DNA from: Odontocerum albicorne
Taxonomy: Eukaryota; Arthropoda; Insecta; Trichoptera; Odontoceridae
Direction: 5' to 3'
Length of the DNA: 64,000 nt
Assembly: GCA_949825065.1 (NCBI GenBank)
Contig: OX463859.1
Coordinates: 8,160,217-8,224,216 of the forward strand
The translations under genes were made by a program, and so were the position numbers. Under the pieces are notes generated by a model, which was not told the DNA's origin, made no database searches, and was given only the letters and a program-made list of their open reading frames with translations. Shown here piece by piece: positions 43,675-54,076 of the stretch; position 1 is the stretch's first letter; every line of letters starts with the position of its first letter.

Positions 43675-44275
43675 CAGCGGTCAGCAAACATTTTTTGTAA
43701 AGGACCAACTATTTAATATTTCAGGATATGTGGGCCAAGACGCAAATTCGATAATATTTATGCACGTAAGTCTACTTAAAGAACAAGAAGAAAAATCATA
43801 AATTGACTGAACAAAATAACGTAATAATAATAAGTAGATTAAAAAGACTATAACTGTTTCAAATACGGCTCTACTATGTTAATGTGAAGAATGGAATTGC
43901 TTCTTTTTTTTTTGAGATAACATTTCACCAAATTGTTTCCAAATGAGTACTCCATCATCAAAATTGATTGCAAATTTTCATCTGTTAATGCTGACCTGTA
44001 TTGAGATTTAACATATGTCATCTTTGAAAAAGAACAGCGATATACATGGCACTGGAAAGGCTGCCTAATTATAGCTGCAAAGTAGAGGCCACATAGTGCG
44101 AAACTATAGGTCGTATCTCGCAACTCATCAACTCGGCGGTCAACCGTTCCGTTATAGTGTGTACTTGGAAATTTTAAAGAATTTGAAATTGTTAAATTCA
44201 TTCTTAGCTCGCGGGTCGTACAAAAAGAGGTGGCGGGCTGAATTTCGCCTGCGGACTGCAGTTTGCCGACTAATA
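43675..44275 (-). mobile_element. decayed hAT (Charlie-like) element
   Basis: Ends CAGCGGTCAGCAAACATTTT (43675) with the following GTAAAGGACCAACTATTTAA, and the inverse-type right end GGACTGCAGTTTGCCGAC near 44270. Both are typical of Charlie-type hAT elements. The interior holds the transposase relic listed separately. A TATAAA-like match flanks both ends but an 8-bp duplication could not be fixed. Confidence 0.78.
43848..44201 (-). pseudogene. hAT transposase C-terminal (dimerisation) relic
   Basis: Minus-strand frame of 117 codons. Residues about 55-85 read CSFSKMTYVKSQYRSALTDE, then NLQSILMMEYS, corresponding to the FS.M..IKSKYRSRLTDEHL...L block of the hAT C-terminal dimerisation domain in ZBED/SCAND3-like proteins. 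The catalytic part is missing. It lies at the 3' side of the element on this strand, as expected. Confidence 0.78.
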
Positions 44276-44339
44276 AATCATTACAACTTTTCTATTAGTA
44301 TACTCATTTTTTTTAATTTTTTGTAATATTTTTTTAACT

Positions 44340-44672
44340 TTCAGTTATAACGAGTTCTGTATCGGGTGCATGCGTCACATAAATGAGTAAACTAATGTAT
44401 TAATATATTGCCTGTGTAAAACCATTGCTTGTTACTGTATACATGTAAACATTGTAATGAAAAGTGCCTTTGTGTGGTCCTCGCATTCTCACTATAAATA
44501 ATCGGACAGCCCCTGCGCGGAAAAGACGCGTGGTACGCGTTTAACTAGCGCAGAATGAAAACATAAGCGGTCCGGACGATAGAGATGCGCGCGATGCGCT
44601 AAACGTTAGAGCGCTTTTGAAGAGAATCTGTTAAGAGAATCTTAAGGGCGTTATAATAATTTTATTATTTGG
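44340..44672 (+). repeat. LINE/SINE 3' region with L2-like tail
   Basis: CTGTATCGGGTGCATGCGTC ... GTGCCTTTGTGTGGTCCTCG (44357-44487) matches the right edge of the window (63885-64000). It is followed by GC-rich sequence and, at 44606, GAGCGCTTTTGAAGAGAATC with TATTATT, the L2-like tail. The order suggests one unit of which only the first part fits into the window at the right edge. Confidence 0.55.
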
Positions 44673-45204
44673 TTAATTTATAAATAACAATGATTATCTT
44701 ATAATAATAATGAAACTTAAATTAGATCTAAACCGGTTACAAATCTAAACAAGTGCATCGATGCCCGAAACAGCCAAATGAAAAGAGGGCAGTTTGCAGT
44801 ACAAAACTCCTATGAATTAAATAATATCAACACATCTCACAAATGGGTTGGAAACAAACTGTGCGAAGTTTCCCCATTCCAAAACTCCGAAATAATAATA
44901 GCTTAAAATAAACTAGACTAGTTGACCGTAGTTTGGCGAACTGTTGTTAACAAGCGGACCAACTTGTGTTATTTCTCTCGGGCCGGCTTGCATCCCTACC
45001 TGAATAGGGTAGTAGCGAGGTCGGCGAGAGAAGATAGGGGGAGACCCAATCGGACGGACAGGGGCGATTAAGGGAATGAAATGGACACCCAAATGCTGTT
45101 GTTCAATGAATTGAGTATTCATGAAAATAGAGAAATCTGATATTAACATAAAATGTTTAGTAACATGTAAAAAAAAAAAAGGTAAAATGTATCACAAAAA
45201 CTTC
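44673..45204. other. unassigned stretch
   Basis: AT-rich, then GC-balanced at 44970-45075. Nothing recognised. Confidence 0.3.
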
Positions 45205-45415
45205 AGCAGTCAAGTTGATAAGACGACTGTCTTATAGCTCGGTAATTACGAATTCTGTTTTTATTATATTTTTCCCCCAGATTAAAAAAAAGGTTTCTGT
45301 GTCGTTTTCACAAAAGGTGTGTTCAACACCTTTCTAATTTGTTGGAATAGATTGTCACATGGCGATAAATGCGTTAGGTTGTACTGTATACAACGACGTG
45401 TAATATAGTACATCT
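45205..45415 (+). repeat. SINE-1, diverged full-length copy
   Basis: CAAGTTGATAAGACGACTGT (A-box side), degraded B-box (ATTACGAATTCTG), then GTTCAACACCTTTCTAATTT, TTGGAATAGATTGTCACATG and TTGTACTGTATACAACGACG. Confidence 0.7.
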
Positions 45416-45892
45416 ATAAAAATATCATTAACATAACACCATGTTTAGAAAGTCCTTATATTTAAGTTAGTCGATAGCTTCAAGATATGAACGCTTTCCG
45501 ATATGCTCTCTACTTAGTTCTATATATGCACGGATGTGTCCCATTTGTGCATTTGTTTGGTGCCATTAGCGGCGGCCAGCAGGGTGAGGTTGGGAGAGAT
45601 ACTCGTATAGGGTGACTCTGGAGACTAACTTTGAATAATTACTGCTAAGTTTCCAGCGCTGCCGTCGACCAACTAACAACCAGGAACGATAATTAAAAGT
45701 CGAGATGCGATTACAATCCAAAGTTCATATGTATAAAACCACTTATAAAACATACCAATAATTGATGTGACATAAATCATAAAATAATGTGAATATATAT
45801 ATATATTTTTTAAGTTAATTTAATGCATCAAAAACACACCAATACAACCAAAACTCAAAGTTACGCACGCATATGCAAAATTTTGTTTTGCT
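45416..45892. other. unassigned stretch
   Basis: Contains a short (AT)n run near 45797 and a GC patch 45570-45600. Nothing recognised. Confidence 0.3.
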
Positions 45893-46215
45893 TAATAATG
45901 CATATTCCTCTGTCGACAGTATACAGTGCACATATCCCTCCATCGACAATCATTTAGTGAACATATTCCTCTGTCGACAGTCATATATAGTAGTGCACAT
46001 ATTTTTCTGCGACAGTCATATATAGTAGTGCACATATTTTTCTGCGACAGTCATTCATGTAGTGAATATATTCCTCTGTCGAAAATCATATAGTGCACAT
46101 ATTTCTTTGACGACAGTCATGTAGTGAATATATTCCTTTGTTGACAGTCATATACTGTAACCATAATCTTTGTTGGTAATCATATAGGGCACATATTTCT
46201 TTGTCGACAGTCATG
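45893..46215 (+). repeat. minisatellite, about 8-9 units of roughly 35-38 bp
   Basis: Units of the form CATATTCCTCTGTCGACAGT + CATATAGTAGTG recur from 45893, with variants (TTTTTCTGCGACAG, TTTCTTTGTCGACAG). Two neighbouring units are identical (around 45975-46045), evidence of recent unit duplication. Many units carry the SalI-like palindrome GTCGAC. Not a CRISPR: there are no constant repeats with unrelated spacers. Confidence 0.88.
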
Positions 46216-46254
46216 TCCAGTTAACATGTGTCATCTTCTCTCTTCATCATTGAT

Positions 46255-46335
46255 TTTTCGCGGGGCACAGCGCGGGGTTCGAATCGATGACCTTCCGCAC
46301 GGAAGTCCAGTGTGTTACCGCGCGGCCATGCACGC
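46255..46335 (-). repeat. SINE-2 tRNA-like head, copy 2
   Basis: On the minus strand GCATGGCCGCGCGGTAACAC, CTGGACTTCCGTGCGGAAGG and the B-box GATTCGAACCCCGC. The boxes are canonical, but the cloverleaf does not pair properly in the anticodon arm, so I do not call a tRNA gene. Same family as 35965-36075. Confidence 0.65.
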
Positions 46336-46959
46336 ACAATTACCTAGATAAAAGTGATTATATATTTTATTTTACTTTCTTCTCATTTGGCACAAACCAT
46401 CCTTATATAAGATGAACGACCTTACTTTAAAAAAAAACACTAAAATAAGAAGTCTTACAGATGGTTTGTTATTATTGTTAAAATACAAACTCGGCTGCGA
46501 GAAGTGAACGAGGTGATCAGATCAACAATACCACACATTTAACGCGTTGCTTTATTTAAATAAAAATTTAAATGCTCAAAAAAAATCTAATGAACCCTCC
46601 AAGAGATACATAAAATGCATTTCGATTCACGGAATCAGAAAAAAATAAGTGTGAACGTAGTTGGAAAAGAATGTACGAAATAATTCAAGTTTATATTACA
46701 AGTAACAAACTGTAAGTTTTCAGTCAGTCTGGTTAAATTCTAAGAGCTCGGCTCGATATGAAATGTATCATTATTATTATTATATTGTATTTTACTCGTA
46801 TATAAGTAATGCGGACAGTTGAGCATTGCCAAGATAATCTAAATTGGAATGGAAAATAACGGTACGACGTCGATTGTAATCGTTATAGTCAGGGGTACAC
46901 CAACGAAACTCGAGAATAAAAAAATTGTCTCAATTTTTGTTTAAACAAACTAGTAGAGC
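46336..46959. other. unassigned AT-rich stretch
   Basis: Contains an (ATT)n run near 46770. Nothing recognised. Confidence 0.3.
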
Positions 46960-48301
46960 TACAGTACTGTGCGAATTAATGGAATAAAAGTATTTTTTTA
47001 GTTTTTTTACGTATAGCAACAATGTTATGTTAATGTTGTCAGTTTTTTTGCGCCAAAAATTATAACCTATGGTTCATTGATTCTTTGGGAGCTCATGTCG
47101 GTGTTCGTTGGTGGATATTTGGTTGTTTTTTTTTTACATTTTCTCAATGAAGAAATAATTTTGAAGTTGCTTGCATATTAAACAGTATTTTTGAGTTGGT
47201 TTACATCATGGATATCACGCCGAGGAAAAGAGAAAAGATGATAACATAAAGTGAACACACTTCAATGATTTAGAAAGAGATTGCAAATAAATGTTTTATG
47301 AGTCAGGGAGCAGTCAGCAAGATTATTAAGCAGAAAAGAGAAACAGGGACAGTTGAATCAATGAGAGTTGGGAAATGTGGGAGAAAAAGAAAGACCACTG
47401 TCCGAGATGAAGTATCTTTGATCAGAAATAGTAAGCTAAACCCCAGAAAAACAAGTTACGAACTTCAACTAGCTACCACTGGAGTGATGATTCATGACTC
47501 AACAGTACGAAGAAAACTTATTGAATTTGGAAGAGCAATTCGACCACAGAAGAAGCAACTCCTGACGGCGTATATGATCAAGCAAAGGCTAAAAGATATG
47601 CCAAATGGACTGCAGAAGACTGGAGGAAGGTGTTGTTTTCAGATTAGACCCACTTTATCGTGCAGGGATATCGCACGAAATTTGTTACAAAAAGTGGGGG
47701 TGAAAACCTTACTGCGGGTATTATTGACCAAACGGTGAAACATTCTGTGAAGAGGTTCTGGGGCTGCTTTTCGTGTATGGGGACTGGATATTTGATACCA
47801 ATAGAAGGAATGATGAATACCCTGAAGTATAAAACTATTGGAGCAGGGCTTGAGTACAGAACTGAATAAATGTTGACCAAATGGTGAAGCTGTATTTCAA
47901 CAGGACGCAGCTCCGTGCCACGTATCGAAGAATATGCTTAAATATATCAATGATAAAAAGATAACTCGTTTAGATTGGCCTGATCTGCCCTTAACCCAAT
48001 AGAACATTTGTGGGCGATTTGTAAATCTAGAATACGAAAATTGGACTGCAGCACCAAGAGAAAGATAATAGCAGCAGTAATTCAGGTGTGGTTTCGGGAT
48101 GACAAAATAAAAGATAATTGTCGAAATTGAATTGATTCCATGCCCAAACGTGTGCAAGCTGTTATAAAAGCAAAAGGAGAACATATATCCCATTAAATAA
48201 AATGTATTTTATGATTGTATGTCATCTGTGATTCAAAATATTAATAATAAACGTTTTTTTTATGTATTGTATTTTATTCTATTAATTCGCACAATACTGT
48301 A
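46960..48301 (+). mobile_element. Tc1-like element with complete ends
   Basis: 46962-48299 (1338 bp) flanked by TA (46960-46961, 48300-48301). Ends are CAGTACTGTGCGAATTAATG and the inverse ATTAATTCGCACAATACTG. Short terminal repeats plus the CAGT start are those of the Tc1 family. It contains the transposase pseudogene at 47208-48196. Confidence 0.9.
47208..48196 (+). pseudogene. Tc1-like transposase, DD34E type, degraded
   Basis: ATG at 47208. The DNA-binding paired-like domain is best seen in the frame 47298-47570: MSQGAVSKIIKQKRETGTV, CGRKRKTT, then the second HTH (RKTSYELQLATTGVMIHDST). The catalytic part is in other frames: FSD (first Asp, 47642) directly followed by a TAG where Glu of SDE is expected, FWGCFSCMGTGYLIPIEG, QQDAAPCH (second Asp, 47904) and NPIEHLW (third acidic residue, Glu at 48002). 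The SPD part before NPIE carries a deletion. At least two frameshifts and two stops. Non-functional. Confidence 0.86.
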
Positions 48302-48344
48302 GATGACAGAACGTTTGTCTTTTACCAGGGTTACGGGATAAATA

Positions 48345-48475
48345 TGATTAAAATAAGTGATTCAGTCTGTTTTTACTTGAGGTCTTTTGACATATTTCTG
48401 GTTCGTTAGAAAAAATACCACACGCATTCCAGTATATGTGGTACTACTATATACAACATAAGTGTAAATACAATA
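48345..48475 (+). repeat. SINE-1 3' body fragment
   Basis: TTACTTGAGGTCTTTTGACA, TATTTCTGGTTCGTTAG, CTATATACAACATAAGTGTA. The head is missing. Confidence 0.6.
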
Positions 48476-48716
48476 CAATTCTATCAAGAACAGAATAATT
48501 ATGGTCAATAGTCACTACGTAGTTCCTCAATAATCGAAGAGAATAAAATATAGGAATAAGTAACTGGCATCTAACACCTCGAAATCCTTAGTTATGAATT
48601 AGTTACAATTTTATCAAGAACAGAAGAATTATGGTCAATAGTCACTGCGTAGTTCCTCAATAACCGAAGAGAATAAAATATAGGAATAAGTAACTGGCAT
48701 CTAACACCTCGAAATT
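48474..48716 (+). repeat. 130-bp tandem duplication
   Basis: Two near-identical units (48474-48595 and 48604-48716; period 130) starting ACAATTCTATCAAGAACAGA and ending AACTGGCATCTAACACCTCG. Only a few substitutions differ, so the duplication is recent. Confidence 0.9.
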
Positions 48717-50214
48717 TTAATATATTTTTCGGAGGATGAGTAGCTAGCTCTGCGGAAATCCAAAGCAGTAAGTATTCTTAAAATAATATCGAGTAGAAAT
48801 TTAATGAATGTTTAAATGTGTTAAGATGATTGGCAATGTATCTCATATAATATATTCTTTTAGCTATGAAAATTAAAAGTGAAACACAGTTCTCCATAGA
48901 TAAATGACGTAAAGGGCTCAACAATATTGCCCGTTAATGTCAGCATGTCGCAATATGTAACCAACCGTGTGGTCTGAGTACCGATAAATGAAATGAACAA
49001 TTGGGTGCAATTAATCGATTTTTTAGGAACCGTTCGACAGTAACAATGCACAATAAAAACAGACTTAAAAATATCTAAATAATAAAGCCAATCTAATTAA
49101 TATTCTTTCATTTATTAACTAAACGATTAACCCGTGCCATTCACGATTTCAGACTGCTATAATATTAATTTCCCAAATTAAAGGCCTCATTAAACAAAAC
49201 AACACCACCCCAATACATCAACTGACAGCTATGTCAAACCAATAAAACCATCACTCGCGGCTATTATTTATTCAACACTAATATAAGAACGTAGTTAAAC
49301 AATATATTTCAATTGTTATTGAATTATTACAGCGCACGCTATATTTTATAAACAAAAGGGAAAATAAAAAAAAATCACAAGTATCGTAATTATTGCCGCC
49401 AATAATGTGCTACTTGGGGAGTGCTGTCTTTTTTTTCCACTTCGGACGAATTTCAGAGCGTTTCGGAGATATATGGGGTATTTAAATATAAAATTCACCC
49501 TTGTACGTAAGTAATAATGGATTTGTGTCATAATTTACAATATATTGTATAACACCCATTGATAAATACTTAAATATATCGCATTTTGTGGCGTTTGTAA
49601 CCTTTGACTACATAAGATAGGCAGGCATGATGCCCATTTTAAGGCAGTCAAATGATCCTGAGAGATAAGAGTATCATTTTATTTTTTATTAAATCAGACA
49701 ATTATTCATTTCACGATAGGGGAGTTGATTTTTGCTATTTTATTATATTTAACGATGCAGCTTTCAAAGTGTTTGATAAAACAGGTTAAATGCAATAAAT
49801 CGAAGCAAATAACATAACTGAATAAATTATGTATAAAGCTACATATGATATATTTAATATAAGAATGAAATGAATATGAAGAAAAAATAAACATATAAAA
49901 ACTGCGAATATAAGGTACACCGGAGACGAGGGAAGCAAAACGCCAAGAAAGAAAGCCAACAAATCTGATAGGTCCAGACAGGTGCCACTCATCACACCGT
50001 TAACGAATGAGTGTGTGAAATAATCATGAAAATAAATAACAGAGACACATGATTTCATCACAAGATCAAGGGAAAATCCTTAGCAACCTGATTATCTGCT
50101 GATGAGCATGGCGACTTCCCTTAACGCATTGAAATTAACGTATGCTCGATTTATATATTCTACGGACATGTTATTTGTTTCTGGTGAATATGTGGTGTTT
50201 CAATGTATGATATA
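48717..50214. other. long unassigned AT-rich stretch
   Basis: About 1.5 kb without a recognised gene or repeat landmark. Frames at 49706-50061 (minus) are hydrophobic and AT-driven. Confidence 0.3.
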
Positions 50215-50490
50215 ATAAGAAATTTAATTATTAAAGATGAATACGACCTAAGAACTGAAGTGTTAAAGTAAAGTGAAAAAGAGCACGTTGAGATGGTTTG
50301 GACACGTTGAACGGATGGTTAACGAAATACTGACTAAACAAATTTATAATGCTAGCGTGAATGGGATACATGGTATAGAACGGCCGAGAAAAGTATGGTT
50401 GGACCAAGTAAATGGAATTTTAAATATAATTGTACGAGATGTGTGGATGTGGAGGCGAAGAAAGTAAATCGTGATATGAAATTTGGCCAC
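50215..50490 (+). pseudogene. LINE C-terminal relic, type A, best conserved
   Basis: A plus-strand frame (50273-50467) reads KKSTLRWFGHVERMVNEILT, KQIYNASVNGIHGIERPRKV, WLDQVNGIL. This is the reference copy for the type A C-terminal block. The conserved order is K..LRWFGHVERM..E.LTKQIY.A..NG..G..RPRK.WLDQVN. The upstream YGSETWT part is missing. Confidence 0.78.
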
Positions 50491-50599
50491 TCTGTCGTCT
50501 CTGCTTACTCCAACCAAGGAATAGCGTGATAGTACGTATGCTACTTGTTTTCAAATGCCTCACGTGAAAGAGATCCTTTGATCGCACGAGATATGAGAA

Positions 50600-50815
50600 G
50601 GTTCTATGATTTCCTTTAACCTAATTTACCCAAGAGACATTTTTGAGAGGCTTGTGGTCACTGAAATTGTAGAACAACGACGCACAAGAGGAAGAGTCCC
50701 AGTGCGTTGGATTAAGCAAGTGAGAAACGAGACAGGGCTAACTTTAATAACTGCCCTTCGATGGATAGAGAGGAGGCGTTATGGGTTATCATAGGAGTCA
50801 CGATGACCAGGCTCG
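50600..50815 (+). pseudogene. LINE C-terminal relic, type B
   Basis: Plus-strand frame: FERLVVTEIVEQRRTRGRVP, VRWIKQVRNETGLTLITALR, then ends. Same family as 24032-24262. It lies 110 bp downstream of a type A relic on the same strand. Confidence 0.76.
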
Positions 50816-50994
50816 ACAGAATGATAATGAATTTACCCAATCGCATATCAAAGCTTTATAGGCGCATGTCAGCTAGTTTTCTATTGGATCAAGCACATTA
50901 AAATTTCATTCTATGAACGTAACATAGTTCTAGACGACCATCCAGGCATTTGAGAAAATTCGTGTTTAATAATACTATATGTATTTGTACTATA

Positions 50995-51120
50995 TGTATG
51001 CATATGGTACACTTCCAACACATCGGAATTGGAGATTGAGATATATTGGAAAGCATGGTCTGAGTACAACATTGTCTTCAGCTCCATTAATTGAGCTTTC
51101 GGACTAAGAACCACTTGAGC
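50995..51120 (+). repeat. dispersed repeat family D, copy
   Basis: CTTCCAACACATCGGAATTG ... GTCTTCAGCTCCATTAATTG, AGCTTTCGGACTAAGAACC parallels 57850-57970. Moderate similarity. Confidence 0.5.
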
Positions 51121-51249
51121 AAGCACGTAACTCACATTTCGTCATCGCGTGTGTTGACAATAATATTACCTCGCTTGTAAAAAGATAAAAGCACTATCAC
51201 GTGTCTACCGCTTGTGAATATTGTTGCTAGACGAACCCTTTTACCTAAC

Positions 51250-51346
51250 TCAACCCTGTTTTTTTTTAAATAATTGGGTGCCATCGGAAATCAAATCCGA
51301 AACACCGGGGTGGAAGTCAAGCGCCAGATAGGCAACGGAGGTCGTC
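51250..51346 (-). repeat. SINE-1 head fragment
   Basis: B-box inverse GGAAATCAAATCCGAAACAC at 51279-51298 and head inverse AGATAGGCAACGGAGGTCGT (51325-51344). The body is missing beyond the linker. Confidence 0.68.
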
Positions 51347-51734
51347 ATTTTTACCTGTATTTTAGACGATAATTCTTCAAATTTTTTATGGCTTTAGATT
51401 AGTCTAGAATCTAAACTCTAGATATATATTGTATGTTGGCAATCCCCGACAGCCGTGATATTCCAGAGCGGCAGCTCATCATCTTGGATAAACATCTGTA
51501 ATAAACTACCGTCAGATTCTGTCTGCCTTGACTACCTCACCCTCAGTATTGAAACACTTACAAGCAGGATATAATTTTACATATATATTATATAATATTC
51601 AATCACTAACTTACACTTTAAATATGGTTGTTTTATAAGTTTTGAGGTATCATATATCAATAGACTTGCGTTGCTAATCAAAATGAAAGTTTCAACATGA
51701 ATTATAAATACTTTATAGGACCGTTTGAAAAACG
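51347..51734. other. unassigned AT-rich stretch
   Basis: A partial match to the MITE B end (TATTCCAGAGCGGCAGCTCA, 51462-51481) is present but too short to call. Confidence 0.3.
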
Positions 51735-52133
51735 AATTGTAGGAAAAATTACCAAGATTGGCGGCGCGCAAAAACGTGATTTTCTACCAGCATAACGCGC
51801 CATTTCACAAATCGACCGTCGCGATGGCAAAATTACATGAGTTGGGCTTCGACTTAGTCTCCCATCCCCCATATTGCCCGGACTTGGCCCCACGCGACTT
51901 CTTCATGTTACCTAAAAAATTGTTTCAGTGGGGAGAATTTTTCGTCGAATCAGGATGTCATCGCCGCAGTAAATGAGTGTTACATAACCTATTTTTCAGA
52001 CGGGTTGAAAAAAATGGAAAATCGCTGGACCACGTGTGTGTGCTCTCAAAAGAGACTTGAAAATAAAATTGCTTTTTTTTTTGTTCAGAAAGCTATTGTT
52101 CTTGGTTTTTAGCACTTTTCAAACTACCCTCGT
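51735..52133 (+). pseudogene. mariner 3' fragment with mutated catalytic Asp
   Basis: Plus-strand frame 51758-51976: KNVIFYQHNAPFHKSTVAMA, then the 34-residue spacing and PPYCPDLAPRDFFML (third Asp present). The second catalytic Asp, expected in the HQDNAPxH motif, is His here (YQHNAP), so even an intact protein would be inactive. The C-terminus decays after 51976. The 3' end is CAAACTACCCTCG, about 52133, similar in style to 4755. The 5' half is missing. Confidence 0.82.
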
Positions 52134-52174
52134 ATAAATTAATTTGTCCCAAGTTACAAAGTCCGTTCGCAAAC

Positions 52175-53147
52175 TACGAGGCGTATCCAGAAAGTAAGTG
52201 TACTGAGGCTCTCACGACCGGATGGATTTTATTTTCGACATGTTGGCTACACTTCCGTGTAGCCTGACCCTTCCCCTCCGCAACGAGACCGGTTCGAGGT
52301 CAGTACGTTGAGAAGTGTCGACGCGACAACACGTTTCGTGAAAAATGTCAAACCAATCTCCCGCCAAGTGCGAAATTTTGTAAAAAGGCAAGAGTTTTTG
52401 AGGCGCTGCCAACTCCATGGAGATGAATTTCTCCGCTCCATCGTTACTGGAGATGAAACTTGGGTTGCACACTACACGCCTGAAACCAAAAGACAGTATC
52501 AACAGTGGCGTCACACCTCTTAACCCTCCGCCAAAAAGTTCAAAACCACAAGTTCAGCCAAGAAAATCATGTCATCCGTGTTTTGGGACTGTCAAGGCAT
52601 AATTTTAATTGAATATATGCCTCCGCAATTTTTTTAGGGTCTCACAGTATCAACTCTGCAAGATACTGTGAGACCCTAAAAAAATTGCGGAGGGCGATTC
52701 AGAACAAGAGGAGAGGCATGCTGACAAAGGGAGTCTGCCTGCTGCACGACAATGCCAGACCACACACGGCCAACGCCACGAAGGAACTGCTCGCCTCGTT
52801 TAAATGGGATGTCCTGAACCATACCGCGCATTCCCCTGACCTAGCACCTTCAGATTACTATCTCTTTACCTCCCTGAAGCTGCACATGGGTGGAAAAACG
52901 TTTTCAACCGACGAGGAGGTAAAGGAGGAGGTGGAGAAGTGGACGGAGGAGTTGGCGGGAAACTACTTCGAGGAAGGCATCAAAATTTGATACCCCGCTT
53001 CACCACCCGCATTGAGAGGAATGGTGACTATGTCGAAAAATAGCTTACATATGTACTACGGTAACCATGTAATTTTTTTGTTAAAATAAAAAATATTGTA
53101 ACAACCTACAAAAATTCAGTACACTTAGTTTCTGGATATGCCTCGTA
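52175..53147 (+). mobile_element. mariner derivative lacking its DNA-binding half, complete ends
   Basis: 52177-53145 (969 bp) flanked by TA (52175-52176, 53146-53147). The left end is CGAGGCGTATCCAGAAAGTA and the right is the inverse ATCCATAAAC-type CTGGATATGCCTCG. After a short leader it goes directly to NVKPISRQVRN and EFLRSIVTGDETW (52430-52465), skipping the HTH region, as in the copy at 1-502. A frame change near 52520 and the inverted duplication at 52620-52693 interrupt it. The frame 52685-52990 then carries LLHDNARPH (second Asp), SPDLAPSDYYLF (third Asp) and the C-terminus to LAGNYFEEGIK. Confidence 0.92.
52620..52693. repeat. perfect inverted duplication inside mariner transposase
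   Basis: Arms 52620-52650 and 52663-52693 (31 bp each, perfect) with a 12-bp spacer (CAACTCTGCAAG). In the sister copy at 1-66 only the right arm exists; the place of the left arm is taken by a different 14-bp stretch. So the left arm is a new inverted copy of the right one, replacing local sequence and breaking the frame. Confidence 0.93.
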
Positions 53148-53424
53148 TGTTGCACACGATCTAGTTTTAGAGATGCAGATAAATCACAGTGCATCGAGAC
53201 AAATGCATCGGCAACGGAGCTCGGCAGATCCTTGTCTCGGGATTTACCGTCCCGGGGAGCCTGCGGTGCAGACCCGAATAAATGACGGCACAAACATCTA
53301 ATCGGGCGATACGGTTCATTTGTAACTGAGACTTGTGCTTAAAGGCAGACGCGGGAATAATATTTTGAGGGCGGTCATTGTGTATAGAAAAAACGGTCAA
53401 CGGTTATTTGAATACAAAAAACTC
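53148..53424. other. unassigned stretch
   Basis: GC-balanced at 53190-53290 (CCCGGGGAGCCTGCGGTG). Nothing recognised. Confidence 0.3.
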
Positions 53425-53515
53425 CCATTTCCCTGTCGGGGTAGGCATATATAGATCGCTAGACTTTTATATCGTGACATTAATCGTTCGCCTCGACTCG
53501 ACCCGTCCGTATATT
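53425..53515 (-). repeat. LINE type A 3' tail fragment
   Basis: CTCCCATTTCCCTGTCGGGG and TAGGCATATATAGATCGCTA (inverse orientation) match the tail seen at 28064 and 43038. Confidence 0.6.
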
Positions 53516-54076
53516 CACTAGTACTGCTTTCGATAAATTTCAAATCAATATTTGTATTTTGTAAATGTCTGTCTTAGTAGAGGACTGTTCGACAAATATT
53601 CTATGTGACAATACAGACTAATCTGGAATGGTAGCACTATCGACAGATATATTTGTAAATATTTGCATGTACTCGTAGTCTATATATTGCAATGTGTAAT
53701 TATCAATACATGCATATTTACAATGAATATGCTAATTACGAAGTGTTTCTAATAATTATAATAATTAACGAACGCACCGATGTTTATCCGAAGTGGAAAA
53801 AAAATCTCGGATGTCGACCCAAATAGCACATTATTGTCGATAATAATTCAGATAGTTCTAATTTATACGGACAGATGCCGCATTGTTTTCAATTTTGTAA
53901 ATAAAATTGTGCACGCCCAGTAATACTTCAATACAAAAAATTAAATAAATTATTATTTTACCCACATCCTGAACACACGTCAAAACTTTATTCTCTCTTA
54001 AATAATTGGATATTGACAGCGGTATGGTAATCTTTGTATTGTATTCTCATTTTGTTATAATAAAAATTTCTATATA
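53516..54076. other. unassigned AT-rich stretch
   Basis: Nothing recognised. Confidence 0.3.

Noticed and set aside
45893..46215. CRISPR-like array
   Set aside because: Units are repeated over their whole length with no unique spacers, and the window is eukaryotic.
46255..46335. Functional tRNA gene
   Set aside because: Boxes A and B are good but the anticodon arm does not fold correctly, and a diverged sister copy exists at 35965; better explained as a SINE head.
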